27,500 nucleotides of DNA from IMG/VR virus record IMGVR_UViG_3300021091_000340, positions 1 through 27,500 of that record; one strand, given 5' to 3'. Shown here piece by piece: positions 5,749 to 12,798 of this stretch. A program made the position numbers and the translations under genes. This stretch comes from a virus. Under the pieces are notes generated by a model. It did no database searches. It had not been told where the DNA came from and saw only the letters and a program-made list of their open reading frames with translations. Position 1 is the first letter of the stretch, and each line of letters opens with the position of its first letter.

Positions 5749-6624
5749 TCACCAAGACTTTTGAAGTGTAAAATTATGAAATGAAAAGACTGGGCGATCA
5801 ACCAACTTTATGATCATCTTATCATTTTTCAATACAAATCCCTCACCTACAATCCGCTGACCATTGATGAAAGCAACAGGACTATCTGTTACAATCATTG
5901 ACTGCATCAAATCTTCCTTAATTTCAATCATCGTAAGATAAAGATGTGCCAGTTTCTCACATCCAAAGATCTCAATGAGATTAAACCAAGTGAGTTCTTC
6001 ACCAGACTTGATGATGGCATTGATCTGTTTCTTTGCTTCCACTGCTTCCTTTGCAGACAGAAATCTCACACCAGTTGTATCAAATTGCGGAAGAATTGGA
6101 CGAACCAAATCTACACACGGTTGAACAAACTTTACATCGTCAGTATCAACGAAGAATGGTGCAGTTCCAGACACATAAGCATTTTTCAATTCACCATCAG
6201 TTTTCCAAACAGTGTGTGGTGCAATTACAATCTTTTGGGAGATTATCTGCGAAAACTTATACGCAATGGTATTAGGTTGAAGAGTATCAGTATTCCCAAA
6301 CCCAATAAAATCACACTGAATGATAGATTTTGTGCGAGGCAGATAATCAAAGCAAGCATGAAGAATGTCTGCAACCTTACCTTGAAAGTGCGTATCAATT
6401 TCTTCATGAGAATGACAGAGTTTGATTTTTACTTTATTGAACGCAGATTTGGTAGATACAAACCACTGACCATTTGCAGGATTAGTGCCAAATACTACAG
6501 CTGGACTTCCATCAATCTTCAATGAGACTTCATAGTCATTGTTAAAGAAATCCAGGACAGATAGATCACCAGTGATGATACAATCATCCCAATGTTCTTG
6601 ATGCTTGTTGAGTGGTTTGTTCAT
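5749..6624 (-). CDS. Nucleotidyltransferase of DNA/RNA ligase superfamily, 291 aa
   Basis: Motif I is SLKIDGSPAVVFG near residue 35, in which the Lys of KxDG would carry AMP. Near the C-terminus GEGFVLKND followed by IIKLVDR resembles motifs IV (EGxV) and V (K...K). These are the marks of ATP-dependent ligases and capping enzymes. It lacks a clear OB-fold or other added domain, so it may be a minimal ligase or a diverged nucleotidyltransferase; similar proteins are found in cyanophages without known function. I chose the ATG at 6624 (MNKPLNKHQEHWDD); the frame's earlier ATG lies inside a terminator. It starts a unit, directly after that terminator. Confidence 0.6.
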   Translation of the reverse strand: MNKPLNKHQEHWDDCIITGDLSVLDFFNNDYEVSLKIDGSPAVVFGTNPANGQWFVSTKSAFNKVKIKLCHSHEEIDTHFQGKVADILHACFDYLPRTKSIIQCDFIGFGNTDTLQPNTIAYKFSQIISQKIVIAPHTVWKTDGELKNAYVSGTAPFFVDTDDVKFVQPCVDLVRPILPQFDTTGVRFLSAKEAVEAKKQINAIIKSGEELTWFNLIEIFGCEKLAHLYLTMIEIKEDLMQSMIVTDSPVAFINGQRIVGEGFVLKNDKMIIKLVDRPVFSFHNFTLQKSW

Positions 6625-6640
6625 AAATCTATGATGACAT

Positions 6641-6667
6641 AAAAAAGGGGACACTACAAGTCCCCTT
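6641..6667 (-). terminator. Rho-independent terminator
   Basis: Perfect 8-bp stem (AAGGGGAC / GTCCCCTT) with a 7-base loop followed on the minus strand by a run of six T. It ends the unit containing 6679-6957, just before the nucleotidyltransferase gene. Confidence 0.85.
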
Positions 6668-6678
6668 GTGACACTTTA

Positions 6679-6957
6679 TCAAGCGGCCACACGACGGCGT
6701 GAACGTGTGCGCTTTGATGCAACTTTGACTTCCTCTTTTACGGGAGTTTCAAATACATTCTGGTTTGCATATTCATACGCAACCGATGTAAGTTTATTCA
6801 CATAAAAGAGAGTTTGGTTAATGCTCTTGCGAACTTTATTTGCTCCATCATTCTCTTCGTATGCACGAATGAGAAATCGAGTAACACCTACAATAAATGC
6901 GCTGATAGTAGCAACATTGTAGACGAGAGTATCAACGAACTTCCAGTAATAGGTCAT
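6679..6957 (-). CDS. Membrane protein with basic tail, 92 aa
   Basis: One hydrophobic segment at about residues 10-30 (LVYNVATISAFIVGVTRFLI), a helical middle, and a very basic Arg/Lys tail ending SKRTRSRRRVAA. The tail suggests contact with nucleic acid or acidic lipids on the cytoplasmic side. It is followed within 20 bases by a strong terminator. Function unknown. Confidence 0.65.
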   Translation of the reverse strand: MTYYWKFVDTLVYNVATISAFIVGVTRFLIRAYEENDGANKVRKSINQTLFYVNKLTSVAYEYANQNVFETPVKEEVKVASKRTRSRRRVAA

Positions 6958-6977
6958 AGTTTGAATTAGAAACTGCT

Positions 6978-6996
6978 GGGAGGTTTGTGTCCTCCC
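6978..6996 (-). other. Hairpin GGGAGG / CCTCCC directly after element E7
   Basis: Perfect 6-bp stem, 7-base loop, between element E7 and the start at 6957. No T-run follows on the minus strand. It could be an mRNA 5' hairpin. A 9-codon frame starting at the ATGATG of the element crosses it. Confidence 0.4.
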
Positions 6997-7024
6997 ATCA
7001 TAGGGACAATCTCAGGGGCCCAGT
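6996..7024 (-). promoter_or_regulatory. Intergenic element E7 (type A, ATG displaced)
   Basis: GGGCCCCTGAGATTGTCCC is the same as in E1, but the hexamer reads TATGAT. The real downstream start (6957) lies about 40 bases away, beyond a hairpin, so this copy does not supply a start codon. Confidence 0.65.
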
Positions 7025-7213
7025 TCATTCAACTGGAAGTTTTGCAATGCTTTTATTCATTTTCTTATGAGCATCAATGAACTTTCTTGCTGATGCTTCG
7101 GTCTTACATACTTGTAGTTGCTGACCATTGTAAATGATCATCAGTTGCTTACCATTTTTTCCACACGGTACGGCAGCATAAACTCCATCAGAAATTAAAA
7201 ATCCTTTAGTCAT
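7025..7213 (-). CDS. Hypothetical basic protein, 62 aa
   Basis: MTKGFLISDGVYAAVPCGKN opens a small, Lys-rich, probably beta-rich domain followed by a helix (ASARKFIDAHKKM). Start overlaps the upstream stop (ATGA). The stop is followed at once by element E7. Function unknown. Confidence 0.6.
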   Translation of the reverse strand: MTKGFLISDGVYAAVPCGKNGKQLMIIYNGQQLQVCKTEASARKFIDAHKKMNKSIAKLPVE

Positions 7214-7740
7214 ACAAGAAACCTCTGCTCATATTCCAACAAATCAGATGGAGCTGGGATGATGTTGTCATCATATTCTACAGCAGTCTTCCAGTTTGCA
7301 CCAGTCTTGCGATACAATTTGATGCCAAGATGCTGATACTTGAGATTGGTTGGAATATAAACTTTATAGTCAATAGTATTATTGCTAGTCAACTTACTAA
7401 GTTGCTTATTCTCTGATTTAGTCACTGTGATTGTGGAGCAAGATAACCAGAACAAGTTCTCGAATACATCATAATCAACCAGATACTTGTCTGGGTTGTC
7501 CATAATCATTCGACCAATGAATTGTGGTGACAAGCAGTGATCGTGTGTACGTTGAACAGGATTATCTTTTGCCGTCTCACTGATCAGACCAAGGTGATTC
7601 ACCTGCCCACAATCAAACACACCAATATAGTACAATCGTGTGATGGGTCGAAAGAAATCAGGATTACCCCAGTTGTCTATATTTGCCTGCAATGAGTTGA
7701 ATGTAGTTTGACAGTAGGCTTTCCAGTTCTTCGGATTCAT
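7210..7740 (-). CDS. Hypothetical protein, 176 aa
   Basis: No family I can name. It contains RTHDHCLSPQFIGRM (about residues 63-78), whose paired His residues resemble the start of an HNH-type metal site, but the remaining HNH pattern is not evident. It is the first gene after a terminator, so it begins a unit of two or three genes. It may be a nuclease or a structural accessory protein. Confidence 0.6.
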   Translation of the reverse strand: MNPKNWKAYCQTTFNSLQANIDNWGNPDFFRPITRLYYIGVFDCGQVNHLGLISETAKDNPVQRTHDHCLSPQFIGRMIMDNPDKYLVDYDVFENLFWLSCSTITVTKSENKQLSKLTSNNTIDYKVYIPTNLKYQHLGIKLYRKTGANWKTAVEYDDNIIPAPSDLLEYEQRFLV

Positions 7741-7851
7741 TTTAGGAAAAATCGGTGTTTTTGTTGCGATGGATGGGTTCTAAGTCGGTTGCAGTGAAAT
7801 TACAGAAAAATCAGGTTTTTGATCCTGATGGCCACTGGTGTCTTATGGGTC
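7741..7851 (-). other. Intergenic region between helicase and 7210-7740
   Basis: About 110 bases with a strong terminator on its helicase side and no element copy. AT-rich sequence upstream of 7740 must contain the promoter for 7210-7740, but no clear -10/-35 pair is visible. Confidence 0.4.
7803..7829 (-). terminator. Rho-independent terminator after helicase
   Basis: ATCAGG / CCTGAT stem with 8-base loop followed by TTTTTCTG on the minus strand, 23 bases beyond the helicase stop. It closes the nuclease-methyltransferase-helicase unit. Confidence 0.85.
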
Positions 7852-9093
7852 TCATCGGTTCACTGTGGGGATGCAGGGTTCACCTTTGGTAAAAATGGTA
7901 TCAACTACTGCTTGAACTTTGCGGGCAGTTGAAATACCAGCAGAAGTGTAAACTGGAATCACGCAGAGAGCAAAAGATTTGGTATATTGACCAAGTGCTC
8001 CAGGTGTAATCTTACCATCAGCAATACCTTTAGCATCATCGTGGTGAAGACGAACAATGCGACCAACAGATTGTGCAATTCCAATATAATCCATAGGACG
8101 CATAAAAATTACTGCATCAAGACCAGAGACCGAAATACCTTCACAAATGATAGAGTGATGGATGACAACAAACTTCTTAGAATTGTCCTTACCCCACTCA
8201 TTTAGAACATCAAAAAACACCTCACGATTGACTTTTTTGCCATCAATAATTGCACCTGTGCGACTCGTAATCACCATCCAAGAGCAACAACGATCCTCCA
8301 GTTCTTTACAGAAGTCAGTCTCAGAAATCAAACCAATGATTTGCTTGGTAGTCTTAGCACAAATGAGAGCTTTGGTCACTCCATAATCATCAATAGTCTC
8401 CATCAGATTTTCTGCATCTCGGTCAAAGATGACCTGACGACCCTTTACCATAGGAAGTTGCTTAACTTCTACTTTAGGAGGAACAATGTAACCTCCACGA
8501 ACCATCTCAGGACCAGAAACATTTGCAATAATTTGTCCGTACACTTCGCCCCAGTTCATACCAGGTTTGCCAACAACATTAGAGTTCTTGGGAGTTGCAG
8601 TATAGGAATAAAATCGTTTTGCAGTCTTGGAGAAATACTCCACAGCAGGGAAGAAATGTTTTTGCACACTATTATGTGCTTCATCCATATGAATCGTATC
8701 AACATCAATCCCTGCCTGCTGAAGGCGAGAAAGAGAATGATAGGTGGTGAAGATAAGTTTGTGAGAATCCTTGTGAGTATTCACCCAGTTACGAATCTCA
8801 TAAGGACGAGTAGAAGATTCCCAGTGAGTTTCTCCACTGTGGCAGTGAAATACCTTTGCATTAGTGATAAACTCAAGGTATTCGTGAGACAACTGCTCTG
8901 CCAGAAGAATCCGAGGACTGACCACAACAACAGTCTTAGGAGTTTCAGATGCAAACTCACGAACAGTATCAGCAACTCCAACAAGAGTCTTACCTGCACC
9001 AGTGACAGCGCAGATAATACCTTTGTCATATTTAACCATCACATCAGTCGCTCGTTCTTGATGAGGACGTAGATTAAGTTTCATTGGTGTCAT
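7852..9093 (-). CDS. SF2 DEAD/DEAH-family helicase, 413 aa
   Basis: Shows the SF2 motifs in order: Walker A AVTGAGKT near residue 34, motif Ia region VVVVSPRILLAEQL, DEAH in IHMDEAHNS near 138, motif III SYTATP near 164, and motif VI QSVGRIVRLH near 340. This is the two-RecA-domain core shared by UvsW-type phage helicases and Res subunits. In T4, UvsW unwinds branched DNA and RNA-DNA hybrids; this one is shorter, with no extra N-terminal domain. It lies downstream of the methyltransferase and nuclease-like genes behind element E8, so either a replication/recombination role or a link to that restriction-like pair is possible. Start at 9093 or 9084. Confidence 0.85.
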   Translation of the reverse strand: MTPMKLNLRPHQERATDVMVKYDKGIICAVTGAGKTLVGVADTVREFASETPKTVVVVSPRILLAEQLSHEYLEFITNAKVFHCHSGETHWESSTRPYEIRNWVNTHKDSHKLIFTTYHSLSRLQQAGIDVDTIHMDEAHNSVQKHFFPAVEYFSKTAKRFYSYTATPKNSNVVGKPGMNWGEVYGQIIANVSGPEMVRGGYIVPPKVEVKQLPMVKGRQVIFDRDAENLMETIDDYGVTKALICAKTTKQIIGLISETDFCKELEDRCCSWMVITSRTGAIIDGKKVNREVFFDVLNEWGKDNSKKFVVIHHSIICEGISVSGLDAVIFMRPMDYIGIAQSVGRIVRLHHDDAKGIADGKITPGALGQYTKSFALCVIPVYTSAGISTARKVQAVVDTIFTKGEPCIPTVNR

Positions 9094-9096
9094 TAT

Positions 9097-9126
9097 CTAG
9101 TATTAGGACAATCTGAGGGGCCCAGT
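9097..9126 (-). promoter_or_regulatory. Intergenic element E8 (type A, diverged)
   Basis: GGGCCCCTCAGATTGTCC is kept, then TAATACTAG instead of the TATAGT block, then ATAATG, the start of the helicase gene. It separates the methyltransferase stop (9127) from the helicase. Confidence 0.6.
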
Positions 9127-10086
9127 TCAATTCATCGCACTTAATAATGGATTATAGAACTCATCCATTGATTTTTCAAATGTAATTTTTCCATTTGGAT
9201 TTAAGTCAAACAAAATATACCTTCTATTTGTAAGAATAGCACTTCTTCCAACCGTGCCAGATCCAGCACAAGGATCCAAAACAATAGAATCTTCATCACT
9301 AAACATTGTGAGGATTCTATTCAGTAATGCGACTGGTTTTTGTGTTGCATAATCCAACTTTTCATTGCCCTGAATCTGTTTGATATCTGACCAAACATCC
9401 TTTACAGGAACACCATCTAGTTCGTCAAGGTATTTTTTGACTCTAGGTATTCCAGTCTTGGAAGAATATTCAAGTTTGTCATTGTCATGCAACAGTTTCA
9501 TTTTTTCTTTGGATACGTACCACTGCAAGTGATTTCCGTTCCATTCATATCGAAGATTCGGTCTTGGAACTACTTCAGGTTGACGATTGACAAGAGCATT
9601 TGTTACATATTTACGATTTGTTTTTTTGCATGTTTTTGCTTTACTCACATCATCATCACTATAAGATTTGTGTTCTGGATTGTAAATCGACTTTGTTGTT
9701 TTTTGATAAACAATAATCGTATCATGATTTCTTTGAAGTTGATTTTTTGATTTGTGATTTCCACCAGAAACCCACACAATTTCATTCTTAAATCTTTTTT
9801 CTCCAAAAACATCATCAAGAACTATACGAATGTGATGAGAAATCTTTGGTTCTACATGAACAACAATGTTTCCTACATTTGATAGAACTCGATGACACTC
9901 ATTAAGTAAGGGTCTGATTAAGTTTTCTCTGTAATCTTTACTAGATTCAAAGCGATCATCAAAATGATAAAAATCTCTTCCAGTGCAATATGGTGGATCA
10001 ATATAAATTAAATCTACCGAATAATCTTCTACTTGAGTCAGCAAGTCTAAACTATTGCCAACAGTATATTCATTTAGCATTTTCAT
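9127..10086 (-). CDS. DNA methyltransferase, beta class (N6-adenine or N4-cytosine), 319 aa
   Basis: Motif IV DPPY occurs in IYIDPPYCTG near residue 30, and motif I occurs later in VLDPCAGSGTVG near residue 270, with TQKP (motif X region) about 20 residues earlier. The order IV - recognition region - X - I defines the beta class. The middle segment (residues 100-230) would hold target recognition. I chose the ATG at 10086 (MKMLNEYTVGNS), which overlaps the nuclease-like gene by 17 bases; a longer frame starts at 10116. DNA methylation by a phage enzyme protects its genome against host restriction, and here also possibly against its own neighbour-encoded nuclease. Confidence 0.85.
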   Translation of the reverse strand: MKMLNEYTVGNSLDLLTQVEDYSVDLIYIDPPYCTGRDFYHFDDRFESSKDYRENLIRPLLNECHRVLSNVGNIVVHVEPKISHHIRIVLDDVFGEKRFKNEIVWVSGGNHKSKNQLQRNHDTIIVYQKTTKSIYNPEHKSYSDDDVSKAKTCKKTNRKYVTNALVNRQPEVVPRPNLRYEWNGNHLQWYVSKEKMKLLHDNDKLEYSSKTGIPRVKKYLDELDGVPVKDVWSDIKQIQGNEKLDYATQKPVALLNRILTMFSDEDSIVLDPCAGSGTVGRSAILTNRRYILFDLNPNGKITFEKSMDEFYNPLLSAMN

Positions 10087-10627
10087 AAGCAAGAACAACC
10101 TCTTTTGCTCTACCACGATATCTATCCATCAAAGATGCAGACACATTTTTGACCAGAATATCTGGATGTTTAGGGTCAATAAGTTCCTTAACTGGAATTG
10201 CAATAATATCAAGACCACCTGTATTTACAAAATCAAAATCTTTAGATGGAACTACAAATAAAGCAATATCAAATTCATCAGATCCGTAAGCTACATGTCC
10301 AGATTCACTTTTTGCACCTGCATTTTTTATACTATTCCTTCTTGTAGTTTCTAAAAATAACTTGGGACGACCCGATTGACTTTTTCCTCCGCGATATTTT
10401 ACTTGATCTCTTATATTATTTTCAGTCAGAATGTCCCAGGTTGTTTCATTCCCATTCTCATCATTTTCAGCACTTGTGCTTGCAATTCCACATTCTTCTT
10501 TCAACCAACGACGTACATATCCTTCAGCAACAAATTGCAGAAACTTTCCAATGTCTCTTGTATTCTTTTGTTCAACTTTTTCTTGATATGCCTCAAGAAT
10601 CAAATCTTGAATGTTGTAGTTGTTCAT
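10070..10627 (-). CDS. PD-(D/E)XK nuclease-like protein, candidate restriction endonuclease, 185 aa
   Basis: Central segment DQVKYRGGKSQSGRPKLFLE has the QxK strand and following hairpin of the PD-(D/E)XK fold. Then AYGSDEFDIALFVVP and LDIIAIPVKEL follow, the strand pattern seen in intron-type and type II restriction-like members of that fold. The acidic catalytic residue before QVK is not certain. N-terminal 70 residues are helical. It lies directly upstream of and overlaps the methyltransferase gene, an arrangement typical of restriction-modification pairs. If active, it would be a phage-encoded restriction enzyme, possibly for excluding rival phage or degrading host DNA. Confidence 0.55.
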   Translation of the reverse strand: MNNYNIQDLILEAYQEKVEQKNTRDIGKFLQFVAEGYVRRWLKEECGIASTSAENDENGNETTWDILTENNIRDQVKYRGGKSQSGRPKLFLETTRRNSIKNAGAKSESGHVAYGSDEFDIALFVVPSKDFDFVNTGGLDIIAIPVKELIDPKHPDILVKNVSASLMDRYRGRAKEVVLAYENAK

Positions 10628-10709
10628 GAAGTGAAATTAGTTCAATTGATTTTTTTTGATCGTTAAGATCATCAACAACTTAATTTGTTGACAAAACTGT
10701 TTCTACATT
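10628..10709 (-). other. AT-rich intergenic stretch upstream of nuclease gene
   Basis: Holds an imperfect hairpin (TCAACA / TGTTGA, around 10675-10696) and an A8 run near 10650. No ribosome binding site or clear promoter stands out. Together with 10788-10827 it separates this unit from the element-driven genes to the right. Confidence 0.3.
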
Positions 10710-10787
10710 CTAACACACTTTGAATATATTCTCAAGATCATGAATTACATGTTCTAGGACATCAATCCTCGTAAATGTAATTCTCAT
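10710..10787 (-). CDS. Possible short ORF, 25 aa
   Basis: Frame MRITFTRIDVLEHVIHDLEN, followed by a stop. It sits just downstream of a sequence (about 10792-10817) that matches type A element at 17 of 26 positions, which is weak. It could be a leader peptide or a remnant. Confidence 0.25.
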   Translation of the reverse strand: MRITFTRIDVLEHVIHDLENIFKVC

Positions 10788-10827
10788 AGTGTTGTAGGGG
10801 CAAACAGAGAGGTCTGGTGGCGATTAC

Positions 10828-10983
10828 TCAACCACCAAAGAGTTCATCAAACAAGGCATCACCAGACCTTTCACGTTCAGTCCAGACTTTATTAAATTGT
10901 GCCCGAATGAGTGCTTCTTCAATTTTAGCATCAACGGGCGATTGAGTGCTGTGCCAGTCACCACGGCGGTCTTGCCAGAGCAT
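10828..10983 (-). CDS. Hypothetical protein, 51 aa
   Basis: MLWQDRRGDWHSTQSPVDAK, then a helical segment (IEEALIRAQFNKVWTERE) and an acidic end DELFGG. Its ATG lies about 20 bases beyond element E9, so here the element leaves space for a short 5' leader. Function unknown. Confidence 0.6.
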   Translation of the reverse strand: MLWQDRRGDWHSTQSPVDAKIEEALIRAQFNKVWTERERSGDALFDELFGG

Positions 10984-11003
10984 TTTGTTTTGAGTGTTGT
11001 GCT

Positions 11004-11035
11004 TATACTACAGGGACAATCTCAGGGGCCCAGTA
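11004..11035 (-). promoter_or_regulatory. Intergenic element E9 (type A, ATG lost)
   Basis: Core the same as E1, followed by TGTAGT and TATAAGCAC where other copies have ATGAACAC. The next gene starts about 20 bases downstream. This copy and E10-E11 behave like an ordinary promoter with a leader. Confidence 0.65.
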
Positions 11036-11039
11036 AGTA

Positions 11040-11636
11040 TCAGGGTTTATAGTATGATGCTGGTTTTTCTTTTCCAGACTGAATATCTTTTACAAGTCTT
11101 TTACCAGCTCTGACCAGTTTCTTCTTCTCTTCACGACTATATTTGCCTTTAATCATATGATCCTCAGGGTCTCTAGAACTAGAGAACCTTTCATCTTTTG
11201 ATGCTGCTTTTGGTTTAGGTGCTGCTGATATTTTCTTTCTTAGTAATTCAGTTGCTTTTGCTTTTAATTCTTTTTCTTTTGGTTTCTCTACTGCTGGTGT
11301 AGATCCACTTTTCTTTGCGGCAATTCTTGCCTGTGCTGCTTTTTTTCTTTCTGCTTTTGCTGCTGCTAATTGTGCTTCTCTTGCGGACCCACGTTCTTGC
11401 TTTGGTGCTTCAATCGTGGATTCACGTTTCTTACCAATATCTTTGCGGGGTTTCTGAACTACAGGTGCAGTCTTTCCACCACCAACTCTCTTTGTTCTAC
11501 GTCTTTCAGGAGTTGTTATTCTACGCTCACGTCCAATGCGGCCTCCTGCACCAGTTCCAATAACTTGAGCTCCAGAACGGAACTCTGCATCGTAGGTTTC
11601 TTCGCAAAGAGACATGAACTCTTGGAACGTCTTCAT
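11040..11636 (-). CDS. Basic, Lys/Ala-rich protein, 198 aa
   Basis: N-terminus MKTFQEFMSLCEETYD resembles the opening (MKTF-F) of several T4-like virion and prohead-associated proteins, from memory. The rest is highly basic and of low complexity, with Lys/Ala/Glu helices (AAAKAERKKAAQARIAAKK) and Arg-Gly patches, which suggests a disordered nucleic-acid binding tail. It could be an internal head or DNA-packing protein, but no motif proves this. A -35/-10 pair and a late-type TAAATA lie just upstream. Confidence 0.55.
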   Translation of the reverse strand: MKTFQEFMSLCEETYDAEFRSGAQVIGTGAGGRIGRERRITTPERRRTKRVGGGKTAPVVQKPRKDIGKKRESTIEAPKQERGSAREAQLAAAKAERKKAAQARIAAKKSGSTPAVEKPKEKELKAKATELLRKKISAAPKPKAASKDERFSSSRDPEDHMIKGKYSREEKKKLVRAGKRLVKDIQSGKEKPASYYKP

Positions 11637-11641
11637 CTTAC

Positions 11642-11671
11642 TATCTAAACACTTTTTGAGTATTTAGTCAA
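11642..11671 (-). promoter_or_regulatory. Sigma70-like promoter before 11040-11636
   Basis: TTGACT (11666-11671), 18 bases, TAGATA (11642-11647) on the minus strand. The -35 matches consensus at 5 of 6. An ACTAAATA late-like octamer (11661-11668) overlaps the -35, so the site could be used early or late. Confidence 0.45.
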
Positions 11672-11713
11672 GAGGATTGTGTTCAGTTTTTACACCGTCA
11701 CAACCCCTCTTGA
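11668..11713 (-). repeat. Long imperfect hairpin
   Basis: TCAAGAGG (minus) pairs with CCTCTTGA, then a mismatch, then TTGTG with CACAA, giving about 13 paired positions around a loop of some 16 bases. It lies right after the stop at 11714 and its distal arm overlaps the -35 of the promoter. It may terminate the upstream unit. Confidence 0.5.
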
Positions 11714-11905
11714 TTAGATTACATCTTCGACAGGCTTATATGCTCCCTTTTGAACTCTACCGTCAGCATACAGATGTTGTACACGTTCTCGCCTTGCCTG
11801 AAGTAGCAAGTCATACTGCGATTGTTGCTCTTTGGAAAACACAAAATCTTGTTTCCTCCACTCAGTTTGAAGTTTTCGCAGATGATGTAGAATATTGGAG
11901 GTCAT
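11714..11905 (-). CDS. Hypothetical protein, 63 aa
   Basis: Helical N-terminal half rich in Lys/Gln (LRKLQTEWRKQ), then QYDLLLQARRERVQHLYADG, VQKGAYKP. I recall a similar ARRERV-YA-G-V-KG ending in small cyanophage proteins. The start overlaps the upstream gene by 44 bases, unusually long for this region, with no later Met to use instead. Function unknown. Confidence 0.55.
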   Translation of the reverse strand: MTSNILHHLRKLQTEWRKQDFVFSKEQQSQYDLLLQARRERVQHLYADGRVQKGAYKPVEDVI

Positions 11906-12059
11906 AGTTTTGAATGTGCTGTTGTTGAGATTTTTGTGTAGCGTTGATAGTTGTTTGTTGAATAGTTCTTACTCCACTATCAAGAATTGGAGCAAGACCA
12001 GAAAATCCTACTGTTGCAGTTGAAACTCCCAAAAGAAATCCAAAGATAAATGCCTTCAT
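11862..12059 (-). CDS. Small membrane or secreted protein, 65 aa
   Basis: MKAFIFGFLLGVSTATVGFS gives a membrane anchor or signal peptide, followed by a polar Gln-rich tail (QQTTINATQKSQQQHIQ). Its last 14 codons overlap the next gene in another frame. Start overlaps the upstream stop (ATGA). Function unknown. Confidence 0.6.
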   Translation of the reverse strand: MKAFIFGFLLGVSTATVGFSGLAPILDSGVRTIQQTTINATQKSQQQHIQNYDLQYSTSSAKTSN

Positions 12060-12184
12060 TTTCGGAGAGGAGAATTGAAGTAGGAACGAAAAACTGAAAC
12101 TAGAATTACAAGAGTAGAAACCACTCCAATAAATCCCAGCACAGTTACACCATCGCCAGCAAAATTAAGGGTTTCGGTGGTCAT
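12056..12184 (-). CDS. Small membrane protein, 42 aa
   Basis: MTTETLNFAGDGVTVLGFIG then a hydrophobic span to about residue 34 and a short basic tail ending SPLRK. One membrane span with a positive end facing the cytoplasm. ATGA overlap with the next gene. Function unknown. Confidence 0.6.
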   Translation of the reverse strand: MTTETLNFAGDGVTVLGFIGVVSTLVILVSVFRSYFNSPLRK

Positions 12185-12186
12185 AA

Positions 12187-12327
12187 TCAAAAGTCAGTGT
12201 TGGAGTTAAGATAAGATTGGAATGTGTTCTCATCAACTTTTTTGTCAATGAAAAACTCACTCACATCATCGTCAATGAAATCAAAGTTTTCAAGTTCTTC
12301 AACTTGAACATCATCAAACCAATCCAT
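12187..12327 (-). CDS. Hypothetical very acidic protein, 46 aa
   Basis: MDWFDDVQVEELENFDFIDD is packed with Asp and Glu and a few Phe. Such acidity could mean a small inhibitor or DNA mimic, but no family pattern is seen. It starts 11 or more bases beyond element E10. Confidence 0.55.
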   Translation of the reverse strand: MDWFDDVQVEELENFDFIDDDVSEFFIDKKVDENTFQSYLNSNTDF

Positions 12328-12337
12328 AGAATGAATG

Positions 12338-12374
12338 TGCTTACATTATAGGAACAATCTCAAGGGCCCAGTTT
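12338..12374 (-). promoter_or_regulatory. Intergenic element E10 (type A, perfect -10)
   Basis: GGGCCCTTGAGATTGTTCC, then TATAAT and GTAAGCACATTC before the ATG at 12327. The hexamer is a perfect -10 consensus and the next gene starts about 20 bases downstream, which is the best support for the promoter reading. Confidence 0.65.
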
Positions 12375-12397
12375 TTATGAGCGAGACATAATTACTC

Positions 12398-12568
12398 TCA
12401 TCTTTGCTCTCTGTCGTTGATAATCATATTGAACCAACTTTCGCTCATTCCACTGATAATATGATCTGCAGATTCATTGTCATCGGCATATCCTTCAGTA
12501 ATCAAATGCTCTACAAGTTGACTATGAACTTTATAAGTTTCTTGCAGTTTTCTTGGAGTTGGTTTCAT
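12398..12568 (-). CDS. Hypothetical protein, 56 aa
   Basis: MKPTPRKLQETYKVHSQLVE, then LITEGYADDNESADHIISGM and SESWFN. A small helical domain with the look of a conserved cyanophage protein; I recall similar YADD-ESAD-IISGMSE sequences, but none has a known function. It has a GATAAATA late promoter upstream. Confidence 0.65.
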   Translation of the reverse strand: MKPTPRKLQETYKVHSQLVEHLITEGYADDNESADHIISGMSESWFNMIINDREQR

Positions 12569-12585
12569 TGCACAATGTTTTTTGA

Positions 12586-12798
12586 TTATTTATCGACGAT
12601 GACACACTGTATTGGTTGAGGTTCTTTAGGAAAATGATGACTTCTGAGCACTCCATACACTATAAACCCGTTTGTAATAAAAATAGATAGAAACATTAAA
12701 AGTCGGACAAAGGCAATTTTGTCCGACTCTGCATCATTTTTACCTGCTTTTTCACCTAATGCTTTGGCAATTATTCTAAATGTATTATTCTTCTTCAT
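12586..12798 (-). CDS. Membrane protein, 70 aa
   Basis: Basic N-terminus with KAGKNDAESDKIAFVRLL, then one hydrophobic span (MFLSIFITNGFIVYGVL) at about residues 35-51 and a polar tail. Similar small proteins occur in cyanophages as far as I recall. Start overlaps the upstream stop (ATGA). Confidence 0.65.
   Translation of the reverse strand: MKKNNTFRIIAKALGEKAGKNDAESDKIAFVRLLMFLSIFITNGFIVYGVLRSHHFPKEPQPIQCVIVDK
12587..12594 (-). promoter_or_regulatory. T4-type late promoter octamer GATAAATA
   Basis: GATAAATA on the minus strand, 19 bases before the start at 12568. It matches the NATAAATA late motif of T4-like cyanophages, recognised by gp55/gp33 with host RNA polymerase. It overlaps the end of the gene upstream. 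Confidence 0.55.

Noticed and set aside
5944-6525. Plus-strand ORF of 193 codons
   Set aside because: Antisense shadow of the nucleotidyltransferase gene, whose motifs are on the minus strand.
8341-9072. Plus-strand ORF of 243 codons
   Set aside because: Antisense shadow of the helicase, which has all SF2 motifs in the minus frame.
7852-10627. Type III restriction-modification system (Mod plus Res)
   Set aside because: The helicase is a separate 413-aa protein without a nuclease domain, and the nuclease-like gene is free-standing; a type II-like pair is the more cautious reading.
10788-10817. Possible 12th, degraded copy of the element
   Set aside because: Only about 17 of 26 positions match type A, the GGGCCC palindrome is lost, and the -10 region is not kept; chance or decay cannot be told apart.
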